In this document: positions 42,513 through 50,460 of the stretch, piece after piece
How positions within the stretch are numbered: position 1 is the first letter of the stretch
How the letters are laid out: each line of letters begins with the position of its first letter
Assembly (NCBI GenBank): GCA_958421945.1
Contig: CATZMZ010000002.1
Location: 1 to 64,000, forward strand
DNA length: 64,000 nt
Source: an uncultured Eubacteriales bacterium
Lineage (GTDB): Bacteria; Bacillota; Clostridia; Christensenellales; Borkfalkiaceae
Reading direction: 5' to 3'
Translations under genes and position numbers: made by a program
The notes under the pieces: model-generated
What the model was told of the DNA's origin: nothing
Seen by the model: only the letters and a program-made list of their open reading frames with translations
Databases searched by the model: none

Positions 42513-43679
42513 ATGAAGATTGCAATTTTCGGCGGAACGTTTAACCCCGTGCATAACGAACACGTAGAGCTTGTTAAAGCCGCCATTAAAGAATTATCGC
42601 TCGATAAGCTTTTTATCGTGCCGACGTTTGCGCCGCCGCATAAAAACGTCGTACCCGCGCCGGCGGAGGACAGACTGAATATGTTAAAGCTTGCGTTTTC
42701 TGGCGTGGACAAAGCCGAAATTTCCGATTTCGAGCTTAAAAACGGCGGCAAAAGTTATTCGTACGTAACGGCGGAGCATTTTTCGGGGCTTTACCCCGAA
42801 GCGAAGCTGTACTTTCTCGTCGGCGACGATATGCTTACGGATTTCAAGACCTGGCGATTTCCCGAGAGGATTCTTGACGTTGCGGAGCTTGCGGTGTTCG
42901 GCAGAGAGAATTTCACCGCGGATTACGCGGCGGAAGAGAAATATTTTAAGCAGACCTTCGGAAAAACCTTTTTAAGGCTTTCGTATCGCGGAAAGGACGA
43001 TTCCTCAACGGAAATTCGCGTTTATTCCGCGTTTAACCTGCCCGTAAGCGACAAAACGCCCGATAAAGTCGCCGAATATATCGCGCGCAACGGGCTGTAT
43101 CGCGGCGGCGAGTACGAGAAATTTCTTTTAACCGTGTTGCCGCAAAAAAGACTTATCCACACGGCGAACGTCGCGGTTACCGCGCTTAAAAAGTGCAAGG
43201 AATTAGGCTTGCCCGAACGTCAGGTTTACGTTGCGGCGATTCTCCACGACTGCGCGAAATATCTTTCGCCGACCGATTTTCCCGAATTCAGCCTGCCCGC
43301 GGACGTTCCCGCGCCCGTCGTTCACGCGTTTCTCGGCGCGTTCGTTGCGGAAAAGGTGTTAAATGTTCACGATTCGGAAATAATCGACGCGATAAGGTAT
43401 CACACCTCGGGCAAGGCGAACATGTCCGCATTGGGAAAGCTTATTTTCGTTGCGGATATGATCGAAAAGGGCAGAAGTTACGAGGGGGTGGACAGGTTGC
43501 GCGCCTTTTACGACGGCGATTTTGAGGAATGTTTCCGTCAATGCCTTTACGAAGAGGTGCTGCACCTTAAAGCGAAGGGCAGATATATTTACGTCGAAAC
43601 CCTTAACGCTTACGATTATTATATAAACGGCAACCGCGACAATCACGATAGTAATTACGATTTTAATAAGAAAATATAA
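42513..43679 (+). CDS. nadD: NadD-YqeK fusion: nicotinate-nucleotide adenylyltransferase with HD hydrolase
   Basis: The 388-residue protein is a fusion. Residues 1-195 are NadD: IFGGTFNPVHNEHVELVKAA with the HxxH-type nucleotidyltransferase motif, PTFAPPHKN, FLVGDDMLTDF and the late ISSTxxR-like SSTEIR. Residues about 205-370 are YqeK (HD): RLIHTANVAVTALKKCKEL, AAILHDCAKY, YHTSGKANMS and VADMIEKGR; YqeK cleaves diadenosine tetraphosphate. These two are normally adjacent genes in Bacillota. rsfS follows 13 bp later, preserving the usual order. Confidence 0.92.
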   Translation: MKIAIFGGTFNPVHNEHVELVKAAIKELSLDKLFIVPTFAPPHKNVVPAPAEDRLNMLKLAFSGVDKAEISDFELKNGGKSYSYVTAEHFSGLYPEAKLYFLVGDDMLTDFKTWRFPERILDVAELAVFGRENFTADYAAEEKYFKQTFGKTFLRLSYRGKDDSSTEIRVYSAFNLPVSDKTPDKVAEYIARNGLYRGGEYEKFLLTVLPQKRLIHTANVAVTALKKCKELGLPERQVYVAAILHDCAKYLSPTDFPEFSLPADVPAPVVHAFLGAFVAEKVLNVHDSEIIDAIRYHTSGKANMSALGKLIFVADMIEKGRSYEGVDRLRAFYDGDFEECFRQCLYEEVLHLKAKGRYIYVETLNAYDYYINGNRDNHDSNYDFNKKI

Positions 43680-43692
43680 ACAGGAGAATTTT

Positions 43693-44031
43693 ATGAACTC
43701 ACAGGAATTTGCCGAAAAGATTTGCGAAATTCTTAACGCGCACAAGGGCGAGGACGTCGTTTCGTTAGACGTCAGGGGTAAAAGCAGCGTTGCGGACTTT
43801 TTCGTCGTGGCAAGCGGCAGAAGCTCCACTCACACCCGTTCTCTTATCGAAAACGTCGAGGAAGAAACCGAAAAGCTCGGCGTCGCACCGATAAGAACGG
43901 AGGGCGTCAGAGAGGGGCGCTGGGCGGTGCTCGATTACGGCGACGTTATCGTACACGTTTTCAACGACGAAACGCGGCTTTTATATCATTTGGAAAAACT
44001 TTGGGGCGAGGGCGAATCGGTCGGTCGCTAA
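43693..44031 (+). CDS. rsfS: Ribosomal silencing factor RsfS
   Basis: The 112-residue protein has VVSLDVRGKSSVADFFVVAS, then SSTHTRSLIENVEEET, EGVREGRWAVLDYGDVIVHV and FNDETRLLYHLEKLWG, the complete RsfS (Iojap/YbeB) signature. It binds uL14 and blocks subunit joining when nutrients are low. AGGAG precedes the ATG. Operon with nadD-yqeK. Confidence 0.96.
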   Translation: MNSQEFAEKICEILNAHKGEDVVSLDVRGKSSVADFFVVASGRSSTHTRSLIENVEEETEKLGVAPIRTEGVREGRWAVLDYGDVIVHVFNDETRLLYHLEKLWGEGESVGR

Positions 44032-44048
44032 GTATTTAACGCCGATTT

Positions 44049-44336
44049 TCAAGAGGATTTGCGGACGTAAATTCTGTCCACGTCGTCGGGGTCGATTACT
44101 ATGCTTTTAACCGTGCGCGGCTTTCTTTTGGGAACGGCGGGCGCGGTCGGTTGTTTTACGGGCGCGGGCTTAGGGCGTTCCTGCGGTGCGGGGGCAACCG
44201 TCGCGCGCTTAAACGGGAGTTTAACCTTTAACGCCGAAAGCAAGATTTTCGTGCCGAGGACGATTACCAGGCACAGCGCAAACAACGCCGCAAGCAGCAG
44301 CGGACCTGCCACGAATGAAGGAACGGTTATATTCAT
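44049..44336 (-). CDS. Small single-helix membrane protein with Pro-rich segment
   Basis: From ATG 44336, preceded by GGAGG, the 95-residue protein has one N-terminal helix (PLLLAALFALCLVIVLGTKI), a Pro/Lys-rich linker (PAPQERPKPAPVKQPTAPAV) and a short acidic C-terminus (IVIDPDDVDRIYVRKS). It looks like a membrane-anchored linker or scaffold protein. It converges on rsfS with 17 bp between stops. No family recognised. Confidence 0.65.
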   Translation of the reverse strand: MNITVPSFVAGPLLLAALFALCLVIVLGTKILLSALKVKLPFKRATVAPAPQERPKPAPVKQPTAPAVPKRKPRTVKSIVIDPDDVDRIYVRKSS

Positions 44337-44549
44337 TTTCCACCTCCGAAAAATATTCGGTACAGAGCTTAACGGCAAAAGAGTTTAAAATCGGGTGAAG
44401 TACGCAAAAATCGGGTAAAACCGATTAAAATTCGCCGCAAGCAAAAAATTTAACTCTCTGACGGATATGATATCATAAAAATAATAAATTATATCACCGC
44501 TATTTGTCGATAAGCGAGATATTTTAGCAAAAAGCGGTAAGGAGAAGCA

Positions 44550-45692
44550 ATGTTCCGTAAAATCAAAGACTTTTTCAAAAACGGTTTTAAAAAGCGAAAG
44601 GGCGAACGCTCCGTTTCTGCCATCGACGCGGATAAAGAGTCTTTAAGCGGCGCGCAAGCCGAAACGCCGGCAAAAACGTGCGAGGAGTCTTGTTCCGAAC
44701 CGAATTTTATAATGATAGGTACGGGCGCAGCCGAAAACAACGCGCAACACGACGCGCAAGCCGAAACGCAGCCCGAAAACAACGCGCAACAAAAAGAGCA
44801 AACAGAAAAACAAGCCGTAACGCAAGCGGACGGCGGTTATTCTTACGCACTCGCGCAAAGCGCGCAAACGGGCGATAAGGATATTAAAAAAGGAAAAAAG
44901 GGGCAGGATATAAAGGAAACCGCGGAGTTTTCCGCGTTATACGAGCTGGCAAAGCTGCTCAACGTTTCGGCGGAAACGGTGAAGGACGAGTGTTGCCTTT
45001 ATCAGATTAAAAACATTACCGCAAAGCTCGGAAAGGTCGCGGTGAGATATAACGTTCCCGACGCGGAGCTTTCGGCAACGATGTTTAACTGTCGGGAATT
45101 AGGCATTAAGGAGGCGCTTGTTTCACCGGCGCACCTGCCTGCGTGCGCAAAGGGTTCGGCGAAGCTGGGGCTTGGTGATTTTTTCGTGGGGGCGGCGATA
45201 GATTTTCCGTTCGGCGAAAGCAGTTATAAGGCGAAGCTTACCGAAATAAAAAACTGCTTTAACGGCGGAGCGGACGGCGTAACGGTTGTTTTTTCATCGA
45301 TGGATATTAACCACGACAAGCGCAAGCAGTTCAGAAAACGCGTGAAATCGCTCGGCAGGCAGTATAAGGGACGTCTGGGCGCGGCTTTCGACGCGAACGA
45401 TTTGACGTCAGAGGAATTAAAATTCGTTTTAAGCACGGTCGAAAAGACGAAAATCGGGTTTATAACGCTTATGTTCGGCGAAACCGCGGAATCGGCGGTA
45501 GAGCTTAAAATGCGGGACGTGAAAAAACTTCGCGGCGAAAAAACGGTTAAAATTCTTTGTAACGTTTCCACGCCCGAATACGCTATGGAACTGATTAAGC
45601 TCGGCGCGGACGAGGTTTTAACCCCGTTTGCGGACGATATGGCAAAGAATCTTATTAAAAGGTTCGGGATAAAAAGTTTAAAACTGCGTTAA
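44550..45692 (+). CDS. DeoC-like TIM-barrel protein with a disordered N-terminus
   Basis: The 380-residue protein has a charged start (MFRKIKDFFKNGFKKRKGER), a low-complexity Gln/Glu/Ala region (about 70-125; NNAQHDAQAETQPENNAQQK), and a TIM barrel (about 140-380) resembling deoxyribose-phosphate aldolase: LGIKEALVSPAHLPACAK, GAAIDFPFGESSYKAK, CFNGGADGVTVVFSS and MELIKLGADEVLTPFAD. The KTSTGF loop with the Schiff-base Lys of true DeoC is not recognisable, so aldolase activity is doubtful. GGAG lies before the ATG. Confidence 0.55.
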   Translation: MFRKIKDFFKNGFKKRKGERSVSAIDADKESLSGAQAETPAKTCEESCSEPNFIMIGTGAAENNAQHDAQAETQPENNAQQKEQTEKQAVTQADGGYSYALAQSAQTGDKDIKKGKKGQDIKETAEFSALYELAKLLNVSAETVKDECCLYQIKNITAKLGKVAVRYNVPDAELSATMFNCRELGIKEALVSPAHLPACAKGSAKLGLGDFFVGAAIDFPFGESSYKAKLTEIKNCFNGGADGVTVVFSSMDINHDKRKQFRKRVKSLGRQYKGRLGAAFDANDLTSEELKFVLSTVEKTKIGFITLMFGETAESAVELKMRDVKKLRGEKTVKILCNVSTPEYAMELIKLGADEVLTPFADDMAKNLIKRFGIKSLKLR

Positions 45693-45697
45693 AAAGC

Positions 45698-45726
45698 TTT
45701 ACAAGCGCGCGCGATAGGTTTATAAT
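45698..45726 (+). promoter_or_regulatory. Promoter of the FMN riboswitch-ribU transcript
   Basis: TTTACA (45698-45703), 17-bp spacer, TATAAT (45721-45726), 7 bp before the aptamer. Confidence 0.85.
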
Positions 45727-45732
45727 AAAAGC

Positions 45733-45842
45733 GTTCTTTGGGGCGGGGCGAAAATCCCCACCGGCAGTATAGTCTGCGAGCCTTAACGGGCAGATTCGGT
45801 GTGATTCCGAAACCGACGGTATAGTCCGGATGGAAAAAGAAA
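45733..45842 (+). promoter_or_regulatory. FMN riboswitch (RFN element)
   Basis: The element has the RFN hallmarks GGGGCGGGGCGAAAATCCCC, ACCGGCAGTATAG, GTGATTCCG, CCGACGGTATAGTCCGGATG and GAAAAAGA in order. It controls ribU directly downstream. Confidence 0.97.
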
Positions 45843-45872
45843 CTTTTAACGTGTTTTCCTCTCGTTTTTTCG

Positions 45873-45894
45873 CGCCCCTTGGGATAAAGGGGCG
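45873..45894 (+). terminator. Expression-platform hairpin of the FMN riboswitch
   Basis: CGCCCCTT (45873-45880) pairs with AAGGGGCG (45887-45894), followed by TTTCTT and the ATG at 45901. The right arm holds the AAAGGGG ribosome-binding site, so it may block translation as well as end transcription. Confidence 0.7.
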
Positions 45895-45900
45895 TTTCTT

Positions 45901-46446
45901 ATGGACAAAACCATAACCGTTACTAAAAAGCTCGTCGGAACGGCTGCGTTCGCCGCGTTGGCGTTCGTCATCTCGTTTATCGAATTCCCTGTTTTTCCCG
46001 CCGCGCCGTTTTTAAAGCTCGATTTTTCGCTCGTGTTCATCTTGCTTGCGGGCTTTACGTTCGGACCGTTTTCGGGTTTGTGCGCGTCTGCGGTGAAAGA
46101 ACTTTTAAGGTTTATCGTCGGCTCGTCCACGGGCGGCGTCGGCGAAATCGCGAATCTCGTCGTTACGATAGGCTTCGTTATGTTGCCGACGGTCGTTTAC
46201 GTATTTAAAAAGGGGTTGCCCACGGTTATGATTACGCTTGCCGTCGGGTGCGTAATTCAGGTTTTGCTGTCCCTTCTTTTAAACAGATTCGTTACGTTTC
46301 CGCTGTATATGGGCGAGGCGGCAAAGGACGCGTTTAACGGGCTTTGGCAGTTCATCGTGTTCTTTAATCTCATAAAATCGGTTGCCGTCAGCGTAATCAC
46401 GGTGCTGGTTTACAAAAGGATTTCGGGATTTATTAAAAGCATATAG
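45901..46446 (+). CDS. ribU: Riboflavin ECF transporter S component
   Basis: The 181-residue membrane protein has about six helices with VGTAAFAALAFVISFIEFPV, FPAAPFLKLDFSLVFILLAG, FTFGPFSGLCASAVKELLRF and the loop GSSTGGVGEIAN, all typical of RibU. It captures riboflavin and needs the ECF ATPase/EcfT module coded elsewhere. Control by the FMN riboswitch just upstream strongly supports the call. Confidence 0.95.
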   Translation: MDKTITVTKKLVGTAAFAALAFVISFIEFPVFPAAPFLKLDFSLVFILLAGFTFGPFSGLCASAVKELLRFIVGSSTGGVGEIANLVVTIGFVMLPTVVYVFKKGLPTVMITLAVGCVIQVLLSLLLNRFVTFPLYMGEAAKDAFNGLWQFIVFFNLIKSVAVSVITVLVYKRISGFIKSI

Positions 46447-46550
46447 CTTTTTTATAACTTCGATTTTCGCTTTAACGGCACGCGTATACGGCTTTAACAT
46501 AGCGGTTTATAATACTTCAAGCTTTTAAAACCCGTGTTTTCGGAGGAAAA

Positions 46551-46946
46551 ATGGAGATAATTACGCACGGCGAGGCGGAAACGCGAAGCGCCGCAAAAAA
46601 ATATGCCGAAACGCTTTCCCGGGGGGACGTGGTGTTGCTTCGGGGAGAGCTTGGCGCAGGAAAAACCGCGTTCGTCAAAGGCGTTGCGGAATTTTTCGGG
46701 CTTTCGGGCGTTACAAGCCCGACTTACGCCTACCTTAACGTTTACGGTGATCTTATTTATCATTACGATTGCTACCGTTTAACCTCCGGCGACGAGGCGG
46801 CGATTCTCGGACTTACCGATTATTTCGGCGGCGATAATATTTGCTTTATAGAATGGTCTGAAAATATTGCGGACGTTCTTCCCGCCGCTTGCAAAACGGT
46901 TAAAATAGAAAAAATCGACGACAATACGAGGAAAATTTTATTATGA
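46551..46946 (+). CDS. tsaE: tRNA threonylcarbamoyladenosine biosynthesis protein TsaE
   Basis: The 131-residue ATPase has Walker A LLRGELGAGKTAFVKG, GLSGVTSPTYAYLNVY, and IYHYDCYRL and FIEWSENI with the Walker B-type acidic residues. TsaE, with TsaB and TsaD, makes the t6A modification of tRNAs. AGGAAAA precedes the ATG; its stop overlaps the tsaB start. Confidence 0.95.
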   Translation: MEIITHGEAETRSAAKKYAETLSRGDVVLLRGELGAGKTAFVKGVAEFFGLSGVTSPTYAYLNVYGDLIYHYDCYRLTSGDEAAILGLTDYFGGDNICFIEWSENIADVLPAACKTVKIEKIDDNTRKILL

Positions 46947-47548
46947 GCTGGCTTGCGATAGACACTTCCGCGAAGCACCTGACCGTGATTGTGAATAACG
47001 GCGGCAAAATTTTTAAGCATTACGAGGCGGATTGCGGCGTTAAACATTCCGTCGCGCTGATGCCTGCCGTCGAAAAACTCGCAAACGAGGCGAATTTTGA
47101 TATTTCTTCCGCGGATTTTATTGCGTGCGTGGTGGGCGCGGGGTCGTTTACGGGTATCAGAATAGGCGTCGCAACCGTTAAGGCGTTGTGCCTCGCTTAT
47201 AAAATTCCCGCGGTTAATATAACCTCTTTCGATACGCTTGCATACAATGTAAAAGGCGAAAGAATCGCGGTAATCGACGCGGGACACGGCGGTTATTACG
47301 TTTGCGGTTACGGCGCGGACGATAAAATCAACCTTCCGCCCGAATACGCGCTGACGGACAGAGTTAAAGCGCTTACCGAGGGGAAAACGGTCGTATCTTA
47401 CGCCGTAATCGAGCAGTTCGGCGCGCAAGCCGTTTCCGCCGCCGACGGACTTATCGCCGCGGTGAACGCAAAAAAGGGCGAGGCATGTCCGCCCGACGGG
47501 CTTATCCCCCTTTATATCCGCAAAAGTCAGGCGGAGGAGGGCAGATGA
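46943..47548 (+). CDS. tsaB: tRNA threonylcarbamoyladenosine biosynthesis protein TsaB
   Basis: The 201-residue protein has the start LAIDTSAKHLTVIV, CGVKHSVALMPAVEKL, FIACVVGAGSFTGIRIG and ATVKALCLAYKIP, all signatures of TsaB, the scaffold for TsaD. It overlaps tsaE by 4 bp and the rimI start by 4 bp (ATGA), so translation is coupled. Confidence 0.95.
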   Translation: MSWLAIDTSAKHLTVIVNNGGKIFKHYEADCGVKHSVALMPAVEKLANEANFDISSADFIACVVGAGSFTGIRIGVATVKALCLAYKIPAVNITSFDTLAYNVKGERIAVIDAGHGGYYVCGYGADDKINLPPEYALTDRVKALTEGKTVVSYAVIEQFGAQAVSAADGLIAAVNAKKGEACPPDGLIPLYIRKSQAEEGR

Positions 47549-47982
47549 TAAGAAAAACCGATTTTTGCCGCGAGGACGTTTTATACGTCGCTTCCGCAAG
47601 AGAAAAGGGCTTTTCGGACGGCTGGAACGAGAATATGCTTAATTCCGCCGTAAACGCGGGCAGGCTTTTCGGGTTTATTGCGGAGACGGACGGCGAAAGG
47701 GTGGGCTTTATCACGTTCAGCGGCGGCATGGACGGCGTTTTCGATTTAGAAGACGTGTTCGTAGAGGAACGCTTCCGCGGCAAAGGGTTGGGAAAAGAGC
47801 TTTTGACCGCGTGTTTAAACGAGGCGGCGGCGCACGGAGCGGTTAAAATGCTGTTAGAGGTACGCAAAACCAACGTCGCGGCGATTTCGCTTTATAAAAG
47901 TTTCGGGTTCAGCCCGTTATGCGAAAGAAAAAAATATTACGCGGACGGCGAATCCGCAGCGGTTTATATAAAGGAGTTTTAA
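47545..47982 (+). CDS. rimI: Ribosomal-protein-alanine N-acetyltransferase RimI-like
   Basis: The 145-residue GNAT protein starts IRKTDFCREDVLYVASA and has GFIAETDGERVGFITFSG, the acetyl-CoA binding EERFRGKGLGKELLTACL, and VRKTNVAAISLYKSFGF. The ATG at 47545 overlaps the tsaB stop and follows GGAGGAGG. Position after tsaB is typical for rimI, which acetylates the S18 N-terminus in E. coli. Confidence 0.9.
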   Translation: MIRKTDFCREDVLYVASAREKGFSDGWNENMLNSAVNAGRLFGFIAETDGERVGFITFSGGMDGVFDLEDVFVEERFRGKGLGKELLTACLNEAAAHGAVKMLLEVRKTNVAAISLYKSFGFSPLCERKKYYADGESAAVYIKEF

Positions 47983-47984
47983 TC

Positions 47985-48692
47985 ATAAGCGAGCAAGGCG
48001 TCGTTTATACTCCCGAAAAAAAGTGCGTTTTGTTTTTGCACGGTTATCTCGCAAGTGGCAGAACGTTCGCGTATCAGCAGCGGTTCTTCGACAGGGATTT
48101 TTTAACTTTTGCGCCCGACCTTAAAGGTTTCGGCAAAAACGCGGATATGGAATACCCGTATTCGCTTTCCGATTACGTAAAAGATGTTAAAGACTACATG
48201 CGCGATAACGGAATTCATAAACCGCACGTCATAGCGCACTCGTTCGGCGCAAGGATAGCGATTAAGCTTGCCGCGGAACAGCCGCAGGCGTTCGATAAGC
48301 TGGTTATTACCGGCGCGGCGGGGCTTAAACCGCGGTTTAGCTTGAAAAAAGCGATAAAAAAGGCGGAATTTTCCGTTCTTCGGCGGTTCGTTAAAAAGGA
48401 AAAACTTGCGCGGTTTTATTCTCCCGATTATCTCGCGCTTAACGACGTGATGAAAAAAAGCTTCGTTAAAATCGTGGGGGAAACGCTTGACGGGCTGCTG
48501 CCGCTGATAAAAAACCGAACGCTTATCGTTTTCGGCGAAAACGACGGGGAAACACCCCTTTATATGGCGCGCCGTTTCAAAAAACACATTGAAAACAGCC
48601 GCCTTTCGATAATTAAAGACGCGGGGCATTTCGCGTTTATTGACAAACCTCAAACGTTTAACTGGGAGGTGGCAGAGTTTCTGCACGAATAA
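47985..48692 (+). CDS. Alpha/beta-fold hydrolase; start codon uncertain
   Basis: The protein has CVLFLHGYLASGRTFAYQQR (oxyanion HG), the nucleophile elbow AHSFGARIA, a late Asp in FGENDGETPLY and the catalytic His in KDAGHFAFID. These give a complete Ser-Asp-His triad. Only an ATG at 47919, inside rimI and without a ribosome-binding site, opens this frame by normal rules. AAGGAG at 47971 (the end of rimI) is 8 nt before an in-frame ATA at 47985, which would give SEQGVVYTPEKK. The ATA start is a guess; the gene itself is firm. Confidence 0.8.
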   Translation: MSEQGVVYTPEKKCVLFLHGYLASGRTFAYQQRFFDRDFLTFAPDLKGFGKNADMEYPYSLSDYVKDVKDYMRDNGIHKPHVIAHSFGARIAIKLAAEQPQAFDKLVITGAAGLKPRFSLKKAIKKAEFSVLRRFVKKEKLARFYSPDYLALNDVMKKSFVKIVGETLDGLLPLIKNRTLIVFGENDGETPLYMARRFKKHIENSRLSIIKDAGHFAFIDKPQTFNWEVAEFLHE

Positions 48693-48695
48693 TTT

Positions 48696-50375
48696 ATGTT
48701 GCCTACAGATTTTTCCGTTTTTTCAGAACAGTTTTCGGGCGTATCGCTGCTTTCGTTGCTTGCGGTAACGCTTTTGTTTGCCGCGCTTTCGTTTTTCGCG
48801 GCGCGGCGGTTTCTTTTAATCGCCCAACAAACGCGCTATAACCCCAAAGCAGTTTATAAATGGTATCGCGCGGCGGGGCTGTCCTACAAAAACAGACTTA
48901 TGCTTTTGTCGCTTATGTCTTTTTTGTCTTTTTCGCTAATCTGTTCGTGTTTTATACCCGCATTCGGCGGCGGAGTCGCGGCGTTTACCGGCTTTGCGTC
49001 GTTCATTGCGTTTACGGTTATGTATATTAAAACCGAATCGTCAACCGCGGTTAAGATTCCGCTGAGAAAGACGGGCAGAGAAATAAGGCTTGCGGTTACG
49101 CTGTGCGCGCTTTTTGCGGCATTTTATTTCGGCGTTTCGGTACTGCTCGATTTTCTCGCGTACGCGATTAACAACGAGATCGTGGCGGTTTTAAGATACG
49201 CGCCGCTTACGCTGTCGCCCATGCTTATCCCTTATGCGGTAATCGTCGCCGCGGCGATAAACAGACCTTTCGAGGAGGCTCGCAACGCGAAATTCGTTAA
49301 AAGCTCCGCAGAAATTCTCGACAAGTCCGCCGCGGTTAAAATAGGCGTTACGGGCAGCTTCGGCAAAACGGGCGTTAAAGAAATTTTAGCCGTCCTGCTT
49401 TCCGAAAGGTATAACGTGCTTGCCACGCCCGACTCGTATAACACGCCTATGGGTATCGCGCTGACCGTTAAAAACGGGGTTGTCGCCAACGGAAAACCCG
49501 CCGACTTTTTTATCGCGGAAATGGGCGCGAAGCACGTCGGCGATATTAAAACGCTGTGCGACACGGTAAAGCCGAACGTGGGCGTCTTAACCGCCGTAAA
49601 CAGTCAGCATCTGGAAACGTTCGGCGATTATTCCACCGTTAAAAGGACGAAGTTCGAGTTGTTTGAAAACCTTTACGGGGATAAAACCGCTTTCTTTTCC
49701 TCGGATAACGAGGGTGCGAGGGAGCTTTTCGGGCAGTTCGTAGGGGATAAATATTCTGCGGGCATAAACGGCTCGTTTGCCCGCGCGGAAAACGTCTCGG
49801 TAACTGCGGACGGTTCTTCGTTTACGCTTATTCTTAAAGGAGAAAAGCCCGTGGAATGTAAAACGAGCCTTCTCGGCGAGCATAACGTTTCTAATTTATG
49901 CCTTGCCGCGGCGGTCGCGTATAGGCTGGGCGTTTCGGCAGAGGAAATCGCTCGCGGAATTGCCCGCTGCAAGCCCGCGCCGCACAGACTTCAAACTATA
50001 AACGCCGAGGGCGGCGGACTTATTATCGACGACAGTTATAATTCAAGCGAGGACGGCGCGGCTGCGGCGTTAAAAACGCTCGGTTTGTTTCCGGGCAAAA
50101 AGACGGTGCTTACGCCCGGTCTTGTGGAGCTGGGCGAGCGGCAGTATTCCGCTAATTTCAAGTTGGGCAGTCTTATCGCGGGGGTGGCGGACGAGGTTAT
50201 CGTTATCGGCGAAACTAATAAAAACGCGTTGACGGAGGGTGCGATTTCCGCGGGAATGAGCGAGAAGAGTGTTAAAACCGCCCAAACGTTAGAGCTTGCC
50301 GTGAAAATGAAAAACGGCGTTGCCGCGGGTGAAACCGCGTTGTTTTTAAACGACCTGCCCGACGATTACAACTGA
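48696..50375 (+). CDS. murF: MurF-type Mur ligase with N-terminal membrane domain
   Basis: The 559-residue protein has about five helices in its first 195 residues (LLSLLAVTLLFAALSFFAAR, GREIRLAVTLCALFAAFYFG), then the ligase: KIGVTGSFGKTGVKEILAV (ATP loop), TPDSYNTPMGIALTVKNG, FIAEMGAKHVGDIKTLC, LTAVNSQHLETFG, VTRTK-like VKRTKFELFE, and the C-terminal DDSYNSSEDG and LFLNDLPDDYN. MurF adds D-Ala-D-Ala to UDP-MurNAc-tripeptide. Next to ddl, which makes that dipeptide. The membrane domain is known in some Clostridia homologues. Confidence 0.9.
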   Translation: MLPTDFSVFSEQFSGVSLLSLLAVTLLFAALSFFAARRFLLIAQQTRYNPKAVYKWYRAAGLSYKNRLMLLSLMSFLSFSLICSCFIPAFGGGVAAFTGFASFIAFTVMYIKTESSTAVKIPLRKTGREIRLAVTLCALFAAFYFGVSVLLDFLAYAINNEIVAVLRYAPLTLSPMLIPYAVIVAAAINRPFEEARNAKFVKSSAEILDKSAAVKIGVTGSFGKTGVKEILAVLLSERYNVLATPDSYNTPMGIALTVKNGVVANGKPADFFIAEMGAKHVGDIKTLCDTVKPNVGVLTAVNSQHLETFGDYSTVKRTKFELFENLYGDKTAFFSSDNEGARELFGQFVGDKYSAGINGSFARAENVSVTADGSSFTLILKGEKPVECKTSLLGEHNVSNLCLAAAVAYRLGVSAEEIARGIARCKPAPHRLQTINAEGGGLIIDDSYNSSEDGAAAALKTLGLFPGKKTVLTPGLVELGERQYSANFKLGSLIAGVADEVIVIGETNKNALTEGAISAGMSEKSVKTAQTLELAVKMKNGVAAGETALFLNDLPDDYN

Positions 50376-50460
50376 CGGCAGTTTGATTAGAAGCGCGTCG
50401 CCGCGCAATCGGAAAAACCTGAAACACCAAAGCGAAATAATTTTGCGGAGGTGTTTTTTT

